Below are positions 34,724 through 40,594 of a DNA stretch of 64,000 bases, in pieces. Positions within the stretch are counted from its first letter, which is position 1. The number at the start of each line of letters is the position of its first letter. The DNA lies in NCBI GenBank assembly GCA_030647775.1, contig JAUSJC010000010.1, positions 186,001 through 250,000 of the forward strand, read 5' to 3'. This DNA is from Candidatus Curtissbacteria bacterium (GTDB taxonomy: Bacteria > Patescibacteria > Microgenomatia > Curtissbacterales > GWA2-41-24). Position numbers and translations under genes: made by a program. Under the pieces are notes generated by a model. It worked only from the letters and a program-made list of their open reading frames with translations. It searched no databases and was not told the origin of the DNA.

Positions 34724-35353
34724 TTATGCAAGAGATTTAATCAGTTCAGGTAATTTCTCGAATTGTGAAGTAATTGCATCTACGTTTTTATACTGACTTT
34801 GTGAAAAAATAATCACCTTCATGCCTGCAGCTTTCCCTGCAACAATGTCGTTTTCGACGTCGCCAATATAAACTGCTTCTCTGGGACTTATATTTAGCTT
34901 TTGACATGCCAGAAGAAGCGGTTCTGGATGAGGTTTATGGTTAATAGTGTCTTGATAGGAGATTGTAACCTTAAAATACTTTTGTAATTTTGCAAGGGCA
35001 GGAGCTTCGTAAACACTTTCTTTAATCCGACTTGTAACAATCCCAAGAGAATATATTTTGCTTAAAGTTTCGATGACTTCCCCTGCCTTTTCAGGCATAG
35101 TCAACAATTCAAGATGATATTTTATTTTACGACTTCGTCCTGTTTCCCATATTTGTTTAATTTCTTCATCTGAGGTGGATTTTGTAAGAGTTTTGATTGC
35201 GTCCATCATGCTCAAATGAAAAATCGGGGGAAATTCTTCTCTTGTTGGTGGTCGATAACCAACTTTCGTCATTAAATCTTGAAAGAATTTTAAGTTTGCC
35301 TCAAATGAATTAAGTAAAACGCCATCAATATCAAAAACTACCGCTTTTATCAC
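34724..35353 (-). CDS. HAD-superfamily phosphatase (phosphoglycolate-phosphatase-like)
   Basis: Protein of 209 residues with HAD motif I FDIDGVLLNSF (nucleophile Asp8), motif II GIVTSRIKE, motif III lysine in NHKPHPEPLL and motif IV YIGDVENDIVAGKAAGMK. An alpha-helical cap sits between motifs I and II, as in subfamily IA (Gph, PgmB, PpaX). The substrate cannot be read from sequence. The start is GTG with TATAAT exactly 6 nt upstream (35365-35360), so the transcript is probably leaderless. The tRNA-Gln gene lies immediately upstream on the same strand. Confidence 0.85.
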   Translation of the reverse strand: MIKAVVFDIDGVLLNSFEANLKFFQDLMTKVGYRPPTREEFPPIFHLSMMDAIKTLTKSTSDEEIKQIWETGRSRKIKYHLELLTMPEKAGEVIETLSKIYSLGIVTSRIKESVYEAPALAKLQKYFKVTISYQDTINHKPHPEPLLLACQKLNISPREAVYIGDVENDIVAGKAAGMKVIIFSQSQYKNVDAITSQFEKLPELIKSLA

Positions 35354-35359
35354 AACGTT

Positions 35360-35365
35360 ATTATA
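35360..35365 (-). promoter_or_regulatory. -10 box of the HAD phosphatase gene, leaderless
   Basis: TATAAT on the minus strand, 6 nt (AACGTT) before GTG at 35353. Confidence 0.6.
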
Positions 35366-35389
35366 GCAGAGTTTGAAGCTAAATGAGGG

Positions 35390-35460
35390 CTGCGGGACTA
35401 GGATTCGAACCTAGATAAACGGATCCAGAATCCGTTGTCCTACCATTAGACGATCCCGCA
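35390..35460 (-). tRNA. tRNA-Gln (anticodon CTG)
   Basis: Cloverleaf on the minus strand: acceptor TGCGGGA / TCCCGCA (U1-A72, typical of bacterial tRNA-Gln), D arm GTC-TAATGGTAG-GAC, anticodon stem ACGGA/TCCGT with loop TTCTGGA (CTG reads CAG), T arm CTAGG-TTCGAAT-CCTAG, discriminator G73. CCA is not encoded, in keeping with the cca gene at 24479. Partial copies of its 5' half occur twice upstream next to GIY-YIG genes. Confidence 0.95.
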
Positions 35461-35463
35461 AAG

Positions 35464-35730
35464 CTACCTACTTAATTGCTTTAAACTATTTTCAATCTTT
35501 CCTTTTAAGACTTCTCTCCCGTAACCAGATTTGTAAAACTTTTCTTGTTTAAGTGCGTCCTCTTCAGTTAAAAATGCTTCATAAAATACAAGTTTATACG
35601 GCCTATTATCTCTAGTATATTTGCCTCCAATTCCGTCGTTATGCTCTCTAAACCTGCGCCTTAAATCATTTGTTGATCCTGTATATAATCTTTTATTCTT
35701 CAGACTTAATAAAACATAAACGTAATACAT
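35464..35730 (-). CDS. GIY-YIG endonuclease-like protein (copy 1)
   Basis: Small GIY-YIG domain of 88 residues of the UPF0213/YhbQ type: YYVYVLLSLKNKRLYTGSTNDLRRRFREHN contains the GIY- and YIG-equivalent strands (YVYVL, LYTG), the Arg of the helix and, further on, the Glu in VFYEAFL. The start is the ATG at 35730. A longer reading (to 35754) runs through a palindromic insert and a tRNA fragment and is not native. The ORF lies exactly between a partial tRNA-Gln copy and the intact tRNA-Gln gene, ending 3 nt before the tRNA 5' end, which suggests it arrived together with the tRNA duplication. Confidence 0.85.
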   Translation of the reverse strand: MYYVYVLLSLKNKRLYTGSTNDLRRRFREHNDGIGGKYTRDNRPYKLVFYEAFLTEEDALKQEKFYKSGYGREVLKGKIENSLKQLSR

Positions 35731-35735
35731 AAAAG

Positions 35736-35800
35736 TCCGTTGTCCCTGCCTCATCGGCAGGTCGCCGAAGAGGCGACTACCATTAGACGATCCCGCAAAG
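35736..35800 (-). repeat. Partial tRNA-Gln copy (5' half) with palindromic insert
   Basis: On the minus strand: CTTTGCGGGATCGTCTAATG then GTA, a 32-nt two-hairpin insert (35777-35746; GTCGCC...GGCGAC and CCTGCC...GGCAGG), then GGACAACGGA (35745-35736), where identity with tRNA-Gln stops at the anticodon loop. The insert splits the D loop. GIY-YIG copy 1 begins 6 nt later. Confidence 0.85.
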
Positions 35801-36037
35801 TTAAATCCTTCTTTTCAAATATGCTCTACCAAAACCTGTTTTTAATTGTTTTTCTCTTCATATAGCTTTTTCCTTAGACAAACACGCTTCGTAGTAAATC
35901 AAAATTAATGGAACTCTATTTTTTGTTGAGACAACTAGTTCTTGATTGTGAGCTTTTACTCTTTTTTCTAGATTGTCAGTCCAACCTGTGTATAAATTTC
36001 CATCCGTTTTGCTTTTTAACACATAGGTAAAGTACAT
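35801..36037 (-). pseudogene. GIY-YIG endonuclease-like protein (copy 2), in-frame TGA
   Basis: Reads MYFTYVLKSKTDGNLYTGWT... YYEACLSKEKAI, then TGA at 35860-35858. Continuing in the same frame gives REKQLKTGFGRAYLKRRI and TAA, the usual end of this family. A single nonsense change (probably CGA to TGA) has therefore truncated a 78-residue protein to 59. Because other genes here end with TGA, recoding is unlikely. The gene is flanked upstream by a second tRNA-Gln fragment and ends directly at the next one. Confidence 0.8.
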
Positions 36038-36125
36038 ACCATTAGACCTGCCCGCAATGCTACGCTCGCCAGAAACGCTGTATCTACTGCGAGCTGGCAT
36101 AGCGTTGCAGGCGGGCGACTCCGCA
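36037..36125 (-). repeat. Second tRNA-Gln fragment interrupted by a palindromic element
   Basis: TACCATTAGAC (36037-36047, plus strand) equals the D-arm region of tRNA-Gln. A palindrome of about 69 nt, CCTGCCCGCAATGCTACGC ... GCGTTGCAGGCGGGC (36047-36116), follows, and then GACTCCGCA, resembling the tRNA acceptor GATCCCGCA. The same CCTGCCCGCAATGCTACGC palindrome occurs in the P1B ATPase gene. Confidence 0.65.
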
Positions 36126-36167
36126 TCGCATTAAGATTTTAGCATTTTTAGCCTGCTTTGGATAATT

Positions 36168-36195
36168 TTGTTAAATTTCTTGAACTTGCTATAGT
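36168..36195 (+). promoter_or_regulatory. Promoter of the DoxX-like gene
   Basis: TTGTTA (36168-36173), 16-nt spacer, TATAGT (36190-36195). The ATG is 10 nt later, leaving a leader of only about 4 nt. Confidence 0.5.
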
Positions 36196-36205
36196 AGAAG
36201 TGTAA

Positions 36206-36772
36206 ATGGCCGGTTCAAGAGCAGAATTCGTCAAACAAATTCCCGAAACTAAACTTTCCCGCCTGCTTTTTGCGGACACCCGCCTGGCAGTCATTTGGCT
36301 TATTATCAGGGTTTATGTTGGCTGGCAATGGTTTTTTGCCGGTTATGAAAAAGTTATCAGTCCTGCTTGGACAGGGGATAAAACCGGAATGGCGCTCAAA
36401 GGTTTTCTTGCCGGGGCCATTTCCAAGGCTTCCGGTCCGCATCCCGATGTCCAGGATTGGTACGCAGCCTTCTTAAACGGTTTTGTGCTCCAGCACACGA
36501 CACTTTTTTCCTATATGGTCGCCTACGGTGAACTTTTAGTTGGTATTGCTCTTATTCTTGGAGTTTTTACGGGAGTGGCGGCCTTTTTTGGAGCTTTTAT
36601 GAATATGAACTACCTCCTTGCCGGTACCGTTAGCACAAATCCTATTTTGTTATTGCTCGAAATCCCAATTATTATCGGTTGGCGGGTTGCCGGCTGGTTT
36701 GGGCTGGATCGTTTCATTTTGTCAAAATTTGGAGTTCCCTGGCACCCCGGACCATTTTTCAGGAAAAAGTAG
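36206..36772 (+). CDS. DoxX/DoxD-family membrane protein
   Basis: Four-helix membrane protein of 188 residues. Helix 1 carries AVIWLIIRVYVGWQWFFAGYEK, typical of the DoxX family, followed by a loop, then YGELLVGIALILGVFTGVAAFFGAF and a helix ending LLEIPIIIGWRVAG. DoxX-like proteins relate to the small subunit of thiosulfate:quinone oxidoreductase and to redox-stress membrane complexes; the function here is open. Followed 7 nt later by a pterin dehydratase gene, probably in one transcript. Confidence 0.8.
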   Translation: MAGSRAEFVKQIPETKLSRLLFADTRLAVIWLIIRVYVGWQWFFAGYEKVISPAWTGDKTGMALKGFLAGAISKASGPHPDVQDWYAAFLNGFVLQHTTLFSYMVAYGELLVGIALILGVFTGVAAFFGAFMNMNYLLAGTVSTNPILLLLEIPIIIGWRVAGWFGLDRFILSKFGVPWHPGPFFRKK

Positions 36773-36779
36773 TAAATAT

Positions 36780-37109
36780 ATGGATTTAACCAGCCAAAAA
36801 TGCGTCCCATGCGAAGGCGGCACCAAACCAATGACGCAAGATGAGACAAAGCCATATCTGGAAGAGGTCAAAGATTGGCAAGTCGTAAAGCCAAAAGGGA
36901 TAGACACACTAAGAAGAGAATTTAAGTTTAAAGATTTCAAAGAAGCTTTAAACTTTGTCAATAAAATTGGCGAGATTGCCGAAGAAGAAGGCCATCATCC
37001 GGATATCGAACTGGGGTGGGGGAAGGTCAAAGTCGAACTTTCCACGCACGCCATCGGCGGCCTATCCGTTAACGACTTCATTCTTGCTGCCAAGATCGAT
37101 AAAATCTAA
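36780..37109 (+). CDS. Pterin-4a-carbinolamine dehydratase-like protein
   Basis: Protein of 109 residues. It starts with MDLTSQKCVPCEGGTKPMTQ, a CxxC leader common in bacterial members, then LREFKFKDFKEALNFVNKIG and EEEGHHPDIELGWGKVKVEL, where the HHP motif is catalytic, and finishes STHAIGGLSVNDFILAAKID. I chose the ATG at 36780; the open frame upstream runs back into the doxX gene but makes no sense. In organisms without aromatic amino acid hydroxylases this enzyme may serve pterin or moco metabolism. The 3' end overlaps the convergent gene by 48 nt, an unusually long overlap. Confidence 0.9.
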   Translation: MDLTSQKCVPCEGGTKPMTQDETKPYLEEVKDWQVVKPKGIDTLRREFKFKDFKEALNFVNKIGEIAEEEGHHPDIELGWGKVKVELSTHAIGGLSVNDFILAAKIDKI

Positions 37110-37682
37110 AACCCGCTCCTCCGTCACTACAAAATCCATTTTTAGATCATGGTTTTCTCTCGGGATCACATCGACTATTTGCAGCTCATATGCCAGTCCA
37201 ACGCGAACCGCCTTGCTTTTTGCAAATAGCGTGTCAAACACTCCCTTACCGTATCCCAGTCTCACACCATTCTTATCAAAAGCCACACCGGGGAAAAATG
37301 CCAAATCGATTTTACCCGTGTCGATCATCCCGCCGCTCTTTGGCTCGAGTATTCCCAGCGGTCCTTCTTTTAGATCGCCCCAGCCGCGAAACCGCGCTAA
37401 TTGATATTCATCAGTCTCTTTTAAATACTTGGGAAGATAAACCTCCACACCAGCTTCGACAAAAAAATTGATAATATCGTGAGTTTCCACCTCGTTTTTT
37501 ATTGGTAAATAGAGAGAAACTCTGTTTCCGGTAGAAAAAATACTGCTCCCAATGATTTTTTTGGTGATTGCTAAGCTTTTCGCGCGAACCTTGCTCGCTG
37601 AAAGCTCTACCCTTTGGGCAATTATCTGTTTTCTAACCCCATTTTTATTTCGAGTAATCGAGAAATAAGCTCTCTTATCCAT
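37062..37682 (-). CDS. 5-formyltetrahydrofolate cyclo-ligase
   Basis: Converts 5-formyl-THF to 5,10-methenyl-THF with ATP. The 206-residue protein shows the N-terminal VRKQIIAQRVELSASKVRAKS, SLYLPIKNEVETHDII, the PLGILEPKSG segment, and the glycine-rich FDKNGVRLGYGKGVFDTLF block. I start at the ATG at 37682, which has TATAAT exactly 6 nt upstream, instead of a start at 37706 that would lie above the promoter. The C-terminal 16 codons overlap the end of the pterin dehydratase gene on the other strand. Confidence 0.9.
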   Translation of the reverse strand: MDKRAYFSITRNKNGVRKQIIAQRVELSASKVRAKSLAITKKIIGSSIFSTGNRVSLYLPIKNEVETHDIINFFVEAGVEVYLPKYLKETDEYQLARFRGWGDLKEGPLGILEPKSGGMIDTGKIDLAFFPGVAFDKNGVRLGYGKGVFDTLFAKSKAVRVGLAYELQIVDVIPRENHDLKMDFVVTEERVLDFIDLGSKNEVVNG

Positions 37683-37688
37683 AAGCCC

Positions 37689-37694
37689 ATTATA
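37689..37694 (-). promoter_or_regulatory. -10 box of the cyclo-ligase gene, leaderless
   Basis: TATAAT on the minus strand, 6 nt (GGGCTT) before the ATG at 37682; it decides the start codon. Confidence 0.6.
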
Positions 37695-37731
37695 CATTAG
37701 CTTCAAATGGGTAAAATAATGAGCCTTGAAT

Positions 37732-37774
37732 AAGCGGAGCTTTTCTACGAATAAGCAAAGCTTTTCTTCGAATA
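37732..37774 (+). repeat. 21-nt tandem repeat
   Basis: Two units GAATAAGCGGAGCTTTTCTA(C) and GAATAAGCAAAGCTTTTCTT(C) plus a partial third, same family as the start of purE. Non-coding here. Confidence 0.75.
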
Positions 37775-37788
37775 AATATTTGGCTCAC

Positions 37789-37817
37789 TTGCCAAAACAA
37801 AGTCTTAAAATTAGAAT
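37789..37817 (+). promoter_or_regulatory. Promoter of the SGNH gene, leaderless
   Basis: TTGCCA (37789-37794), 17-nt spacer, TAGAAT (37812-37817), 6 nt, ATG at 37824. One of the clearest examples of the arrangement. Confidence 0.7.
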
Positions 37818-37823
37818 TATGGA

Positions 37824-38903
37824 ATGCTCTTCACCCTTTGGGCCCGCCTCTCGTATTTTCTTGGAGATTTCGCTCTTTATTTAATCCTGTTATCAGTCTC
37901 TCTTGCTTTGGTGGTTTTTGGATCTTACAAAGTTTACAAGTCCGATTTTACCGAAAAGAAAAAGAAAATTGCGCTTGCCGTCATTTTTGTAGTCTTTTTC
38001 CTGATTTTAGTCTTTAGCGCCTTCGAAGCCTACTTCCGCTACAGGTATGACCAGTCAGACGGCTTGGGGTTTCTGAAGGTTAACGCCCGCTGGCAGGCCA
38101 GACACGTCGTTTTTAATAGCGATTTTTTTAGGGACAGGAATTTTGGGGATAAAAAAGAGGGGACTAAAAGAATTTGCGCCATCGGTGATTCTGTAACCTT
38201 GGGCGGAGGCATTAAAAATACGAGCGACAGGTTTACGAATCTTCTGGAAAAAGAACTCCGTGCGGCAAACTACAATGCCGAAGTCTACAATCTCGGCAAA
38301 TCGGGCTACGACACCGACGGTGAAAAGGCAATTTACGAAAGTACGAAATTTTTAAATTGCGACATTATCATTTGGGCGTATTTTTTAAACGATGTTCAGC
38401 CGCAGGGCGCTTCAACCGGGTCACCGATAATTTCCGCCGAAAGCCGTACCACAAAACTCGTCGCTTTCGTTTCCAATCACTCTTATTTTTTCGATTATCT
38501 ATATTGGAGACTTTCTGCCAGGTACGAAAAGACTTTCGGCGAGCTAAGAAATGCCGACCTTGGAGCATACCAAAACCCGCAGGTATTCGAGAGCCACAAA
38601 AAAACAGTTATTTCATGGCTAGGAGAGATGAAGGCGGATAATAAAAAAGTTGTTGTCATCATTTTTCCGTTTGTCCATTTGCTTCCGAACTATCCGGCCG
38701 TAGAGATTCATCAGGAATTGTGGGGAATTTTCAGAGAAAATGGAGCCGACGGGACTGTTGACCTTTTAGATTACCTAAAAGGCAAAAATGCCAAAGATCT
38801 TGTCGCCAGCAAATTTGATAACCATCCCAATGAATATGTCCACAAACTGGCCGCCGAAAAACTATTTGAAACAGTAGCCCCGCTTCTTGAAAAAACCAAC
38901 TAA
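37824..38903 (+). CDS. Membrane-anchored SGNH/GDSL hydrolase
   Basis: Protein of 359 residues with two N-terminal helices (FALYLILLSVSLALVVFGSY and IALAVIFVVFFLILVFSAF) and an outside SGNH domain. Block I is CAIGDSVTLGGGI (Ser near residue 122), followed by NLGKSGYDTDGE (block II glycine), FLNDVQP (block III Asn-Asp) and the catalytic Asp/His in SKFDNHPNEYVH near 334. Such enzymes act as esterases, often removing acetyl groups from cell-surface polysaccharide. The substrate is unknown. Convergent with the next gene. Confidence 0.85.
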   Translation: MLFTLWARLSYFLGDFALYLILLSVSLALVVFGSYKVYKSDFTEKKKKIALAVIFVVFFLILVFSAFEAYFRYRYDQSDGLGFLKVNARWQARHVVFNSDFFRDRNFGDKKEGTKRICAIGDSVTLGGGIKNTSDRFTNLLEKELRAANYNAEVYNLGKSGYDTDGEKAIYESTKFLNCDIIIWAYFLNDVQPQGASTGSPIISAESRTTKLVAFVSNHSYFFDYLYWRLSARYEKTFGELRNADLGAYQNPQVFESHKKTVISWLGEMKADNKKVVVIIFPFVHLLPNYPAVEIHQELWGIFRENGADGTVDLLDYLKGKNAKDLVASKFDNHPNEYVHKLAAEKLFETVAPLLEKTN

Positions 38904-38907
38904 AAAA

Positions 38908-39306
38908 TTACTTGCCCTTTTTCATCGAACCCGTAGCCTTAACAACACCCCATTGGACCAGTGTCAGGACGACTCCGATAATCGCAACATAGACAAGACT
39001 CGAAATCCCTAGGCCTAAGACCAGAGCGAACCTTTTTATCAGCCACAGCGCCGTGACGTTATAAACAAGGTATATGAGCCCCCAAATGTTTTGGTTTGTC
39101 ACCTTGTAGCCCGATCTCTTAACCGCCGGTTCGACAACAAGCATTAAAGTTGTCAGGACGAACCCGGCAATCACAGCCGCCATGGGCGTAGACACCTTAT
39201 CGTTGCCTAAAACGACATTGCCTACGAGTATTAAAGAGGCAGCCAAAAATACCAGGGAATTGGCTATCCAAAGGCTAAAAAAGCTAATTAATTTCTGATT
39301 ACTCAT
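38908..39306 (-). CDS. Four-helix membrane protein, holin-superfamily-like
   Basis: Protein of 132 residues with four predicted helices (FFSLWIANSLVFLAASLILVG, MAAVIAGFVLTTLMLVVEP, WGLIYLVYNVTALWLIKRF, SSLVYVAIIGVVLTLVQWG). Size and topology resemble the mycobacterial four-TM holin superfamily / DUF-type membrane proteins often present in CPR genomes; no lysis cassette is near. It has a strong Shine-Dalgarno sequence (GGAGGTGATTTT before the ATG), unlike most first genes here. Confidence 0.55.
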   Translation of the reverse strand: MSNQKLISFFSLWIANSLVFLAASLILVGNVVLGNDKVSTPMAAVIAGFVLTTLMLVVEPAVKRSGYKVTNQNIWGLIYLVYNVTALWLIKRFALVLGLGISSLVYVAIIGVVLTLVQWGVVKATGSMKKGK

Positions 39307-39374
39307 AAAATCACCTCCTTTTCCTCCAGTGTAGCAAAATAAGCCGTTGTATTCTAGCTTGAGTAGCCTTGCTA

Positions 39375-39404
39375 TTGGCCCGTGGCATGTAATATAGTTA
39401 GGCT
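39375..39404 (+). promoter_or_regulatory. Promoter of the DUF59 gene
   Basis: TTGGCC (39375-39380), 18-nt spacer, TAGGCT (39399-39404), with 5 nt to the ATG; again nearly leaderless. An alternative -10 is TATAGT at 39393. Confidence 0.4.
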
Positions 39405-39409
39405 AGCAA

Positions 39410-39712
39410 ATGGTTTCCCAGGAAGAAGTTATCAAAAAATTACGGCTTTGCCTTGATCCGGAGTTAGGTTTAAACATAGTCGATCTGGGTCTTGTCTACG
39501 GCGTAAATATCGAAGGCGCCAAAGTTAACGTTCTCATGACTCTAACCACCCCGGGGTGTCCGCTTGATTCTTATTTTGTCCGGGACATTACAGATAAACT
39601 CAAATCACTTAAAGGTATTTCCGATGTTTCCGTGGAACTCACATTCGAACCGTCCTGGAGTCCGGATAAGATGTCCGAAGAGTCCAAAGACCTTCTGGGG
39701 TTTGTAAACTGA
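39410..39712 (+). CDS. MIP18/DUF59-family Fe-S assembly protein (SufT/PaaD-like)
   Basis: Protein of 100 residues. It has the hallmark LRLCLDPELGLNIVDLGLVYGVNI at 11-34 and the TLTTPGCPLDSYFVRDITDKL segment with the conserved cysteine near residue 51, ending with VELTFEPSWSPDKMSEESKDLLG. Proteins of this domain help mature iron-sulfur proteins. Single gene with its own promoter; the following 412 nt lack genes and hold the nrd regulatory region. Confidence 0.9.
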   Translation: MVSQEEVIKKLRLCLDPELGLNIVDLGLVYGVNIEGAKVNVLMTLTTPGCPLDSYFVRDITDKLKSLKGISDVSVELTFEPSWSPDKMSEESKDLLGFVN

Positions 39713-39954
39713 CCCCTGCCCCTCAAATTCGCACCTTGAGCCGTGTATGCCTGCCCGCCTCTGGAGGGAATAATACTGGAAAGACGAAAGGGAAGAATTG
39801 TGGGGTTGACCTTCGCCTTTTCTTCGGGTATCATCAAACCTACAATACAAATTTAAATCTGGCTTTGCCAGTTTAAATTTACCCAATGAGGGAAAGAGAA
39901 ATATTAAGGCAGATATCCGCAGGTTGTCTCCTTAAAGTGTCTTAAATTGCCCAC

Positions 39955-40009
39955 TTGACAAGAACTATATCTAGTGTCTAATGTGGAATTAGACCACAAT
40001 ATATTGTGC
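39955..40009 (+). promoter_or_regulatory. nrdR-nrdJ promoter with two NrdR boxes
   Basis: Promoter TTGACA (39955-39960), 18 nt, TAATGT (39979-39984). Box 1 GAACTATATCTAGTGT (39962-39977) lies between -35 and -10; box 2 CCACAATATATTGTGC (39994-40009) lies just after the expected start. They match the NrdR consensus (ACACWATATATWGTGT) at 13-14 of 16 positions and are 32 bp apart, the usual three-turn spacing. The rest of the gap 39713-40124 holds a leader of about 130 nt with a CCCGTC...GACGGG hairpin (40031-40050); I see no cobalamin riboswitch. Confidence 0.75.
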
Positions 40010-40124
40010 TTTTGGCAAATTCGTGAAATAATCCCGTCCCGTTTGACGGGAGCAGTCTGCAAAAGTCAGAAGTACATTTTCATATAAAAGGGCAGTATAA
40101 ATTAATGTGTAAGGGAAAGCTAAC

Positions 40125-40589
40125 GTGATTTGTCCGTTTTGCGGTTTCGAAAAGACTTCGGTTGTCGACAAACGTGAAGGCACAAGCGGAAAAACAACAA
40201 GGCGCAGGCGCTCTTGTCTTAAATGCGGCCGCCGGTTTACAACTTTTGAAAGGGTTGAGACGCTTGATCTTTTAGTTATTAAAAAAGACGGCAAAAGGGA
40301 AATTTTTGACCGTTCAAAGTTAAGAAGCGGCGTAATCAAATCTTGTGAAAAACGGCCGGTTTCGGCCGACGATATTGAAAAATTAATAGACGAAGTTGAA
40401 GGTGAGCTAAGACGCGACGGCAAAGACGAGATTTTGTCAAAAAGGGTAGGTGAGCTTGTCATCCGCAAGCTCAAAAAATTAGATGAGATTGCCTACATCA
40501 GGTTTGCATCGGTTTACAGGCAATTTGCAGATCTTTCGGATTTTGAAAAAGAACTGGCAAAATTATCAAAAGGTTTAAAAAACAGCTAA
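40125..40589 (+). CDS. nrdR: Transcriptional repressor NrdR
   Basis: Nucleotide-sensing repressor of ribonucleotide reductase genes. The 154-residue protein has the N-terminal zinc ribbon (MICPFCGFE... CLKCGRRF, CxxC twice) at 1-40 and the ATP-cone domain (LLVIKKDGKREIFDRSKLRSG, RVGELVIRKLKKLDEIAYIRFASVYRQF) at about 50-140. The start is GTG with an AAGGGA upstream. It precedes nrdJ by 5 nt and follows two NrdR boxes, so it most likely represses its own operon when dATP is plentiful. Confidence 0.96.
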   Translation: MICPFCGFEKTSVVDKREGTSGKTTRRRRSCLKCGRRFTTFERVETLDLLVIKKDGKREIFDRSKLRSGVIKSCEKRPVSADDIEKLIDEVEGELRRDGKDEILSKRVGELVIRKLKKLDEIAYIRFASVYRQFADLSDFEKELAKLSKGLKNS

Positions 40590-40594
40590 ACAAA

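Noticed and set aside
35858..35860. TGA as a sense codon in this genome
   Set aside because: purL, purQ, the MshC-like gene, the peroxiredoxin-like gene and others end properly at TGA, so general recoding would fuse many genes.
36618..36779. N-terminal extension of the pterin dehydratase
   Set aside because: The upstream frame lies within doxX and encodes no recognisable sequence; the ATG at 36780 opens directly into the CxxC leader of the family.
37732..37774. Regular direct repeats that could suggest a CRISPR array
   Set aside because: Only two full 21-nt units without spacers, and the same unit is coding in purE; no cas genes nearby.
39713..40124. Cobalamin riboswitch before nrdR-nrdJ
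   Set aside because: The conserved B12-box core could not be found; the NrdR boxes explain regulation.
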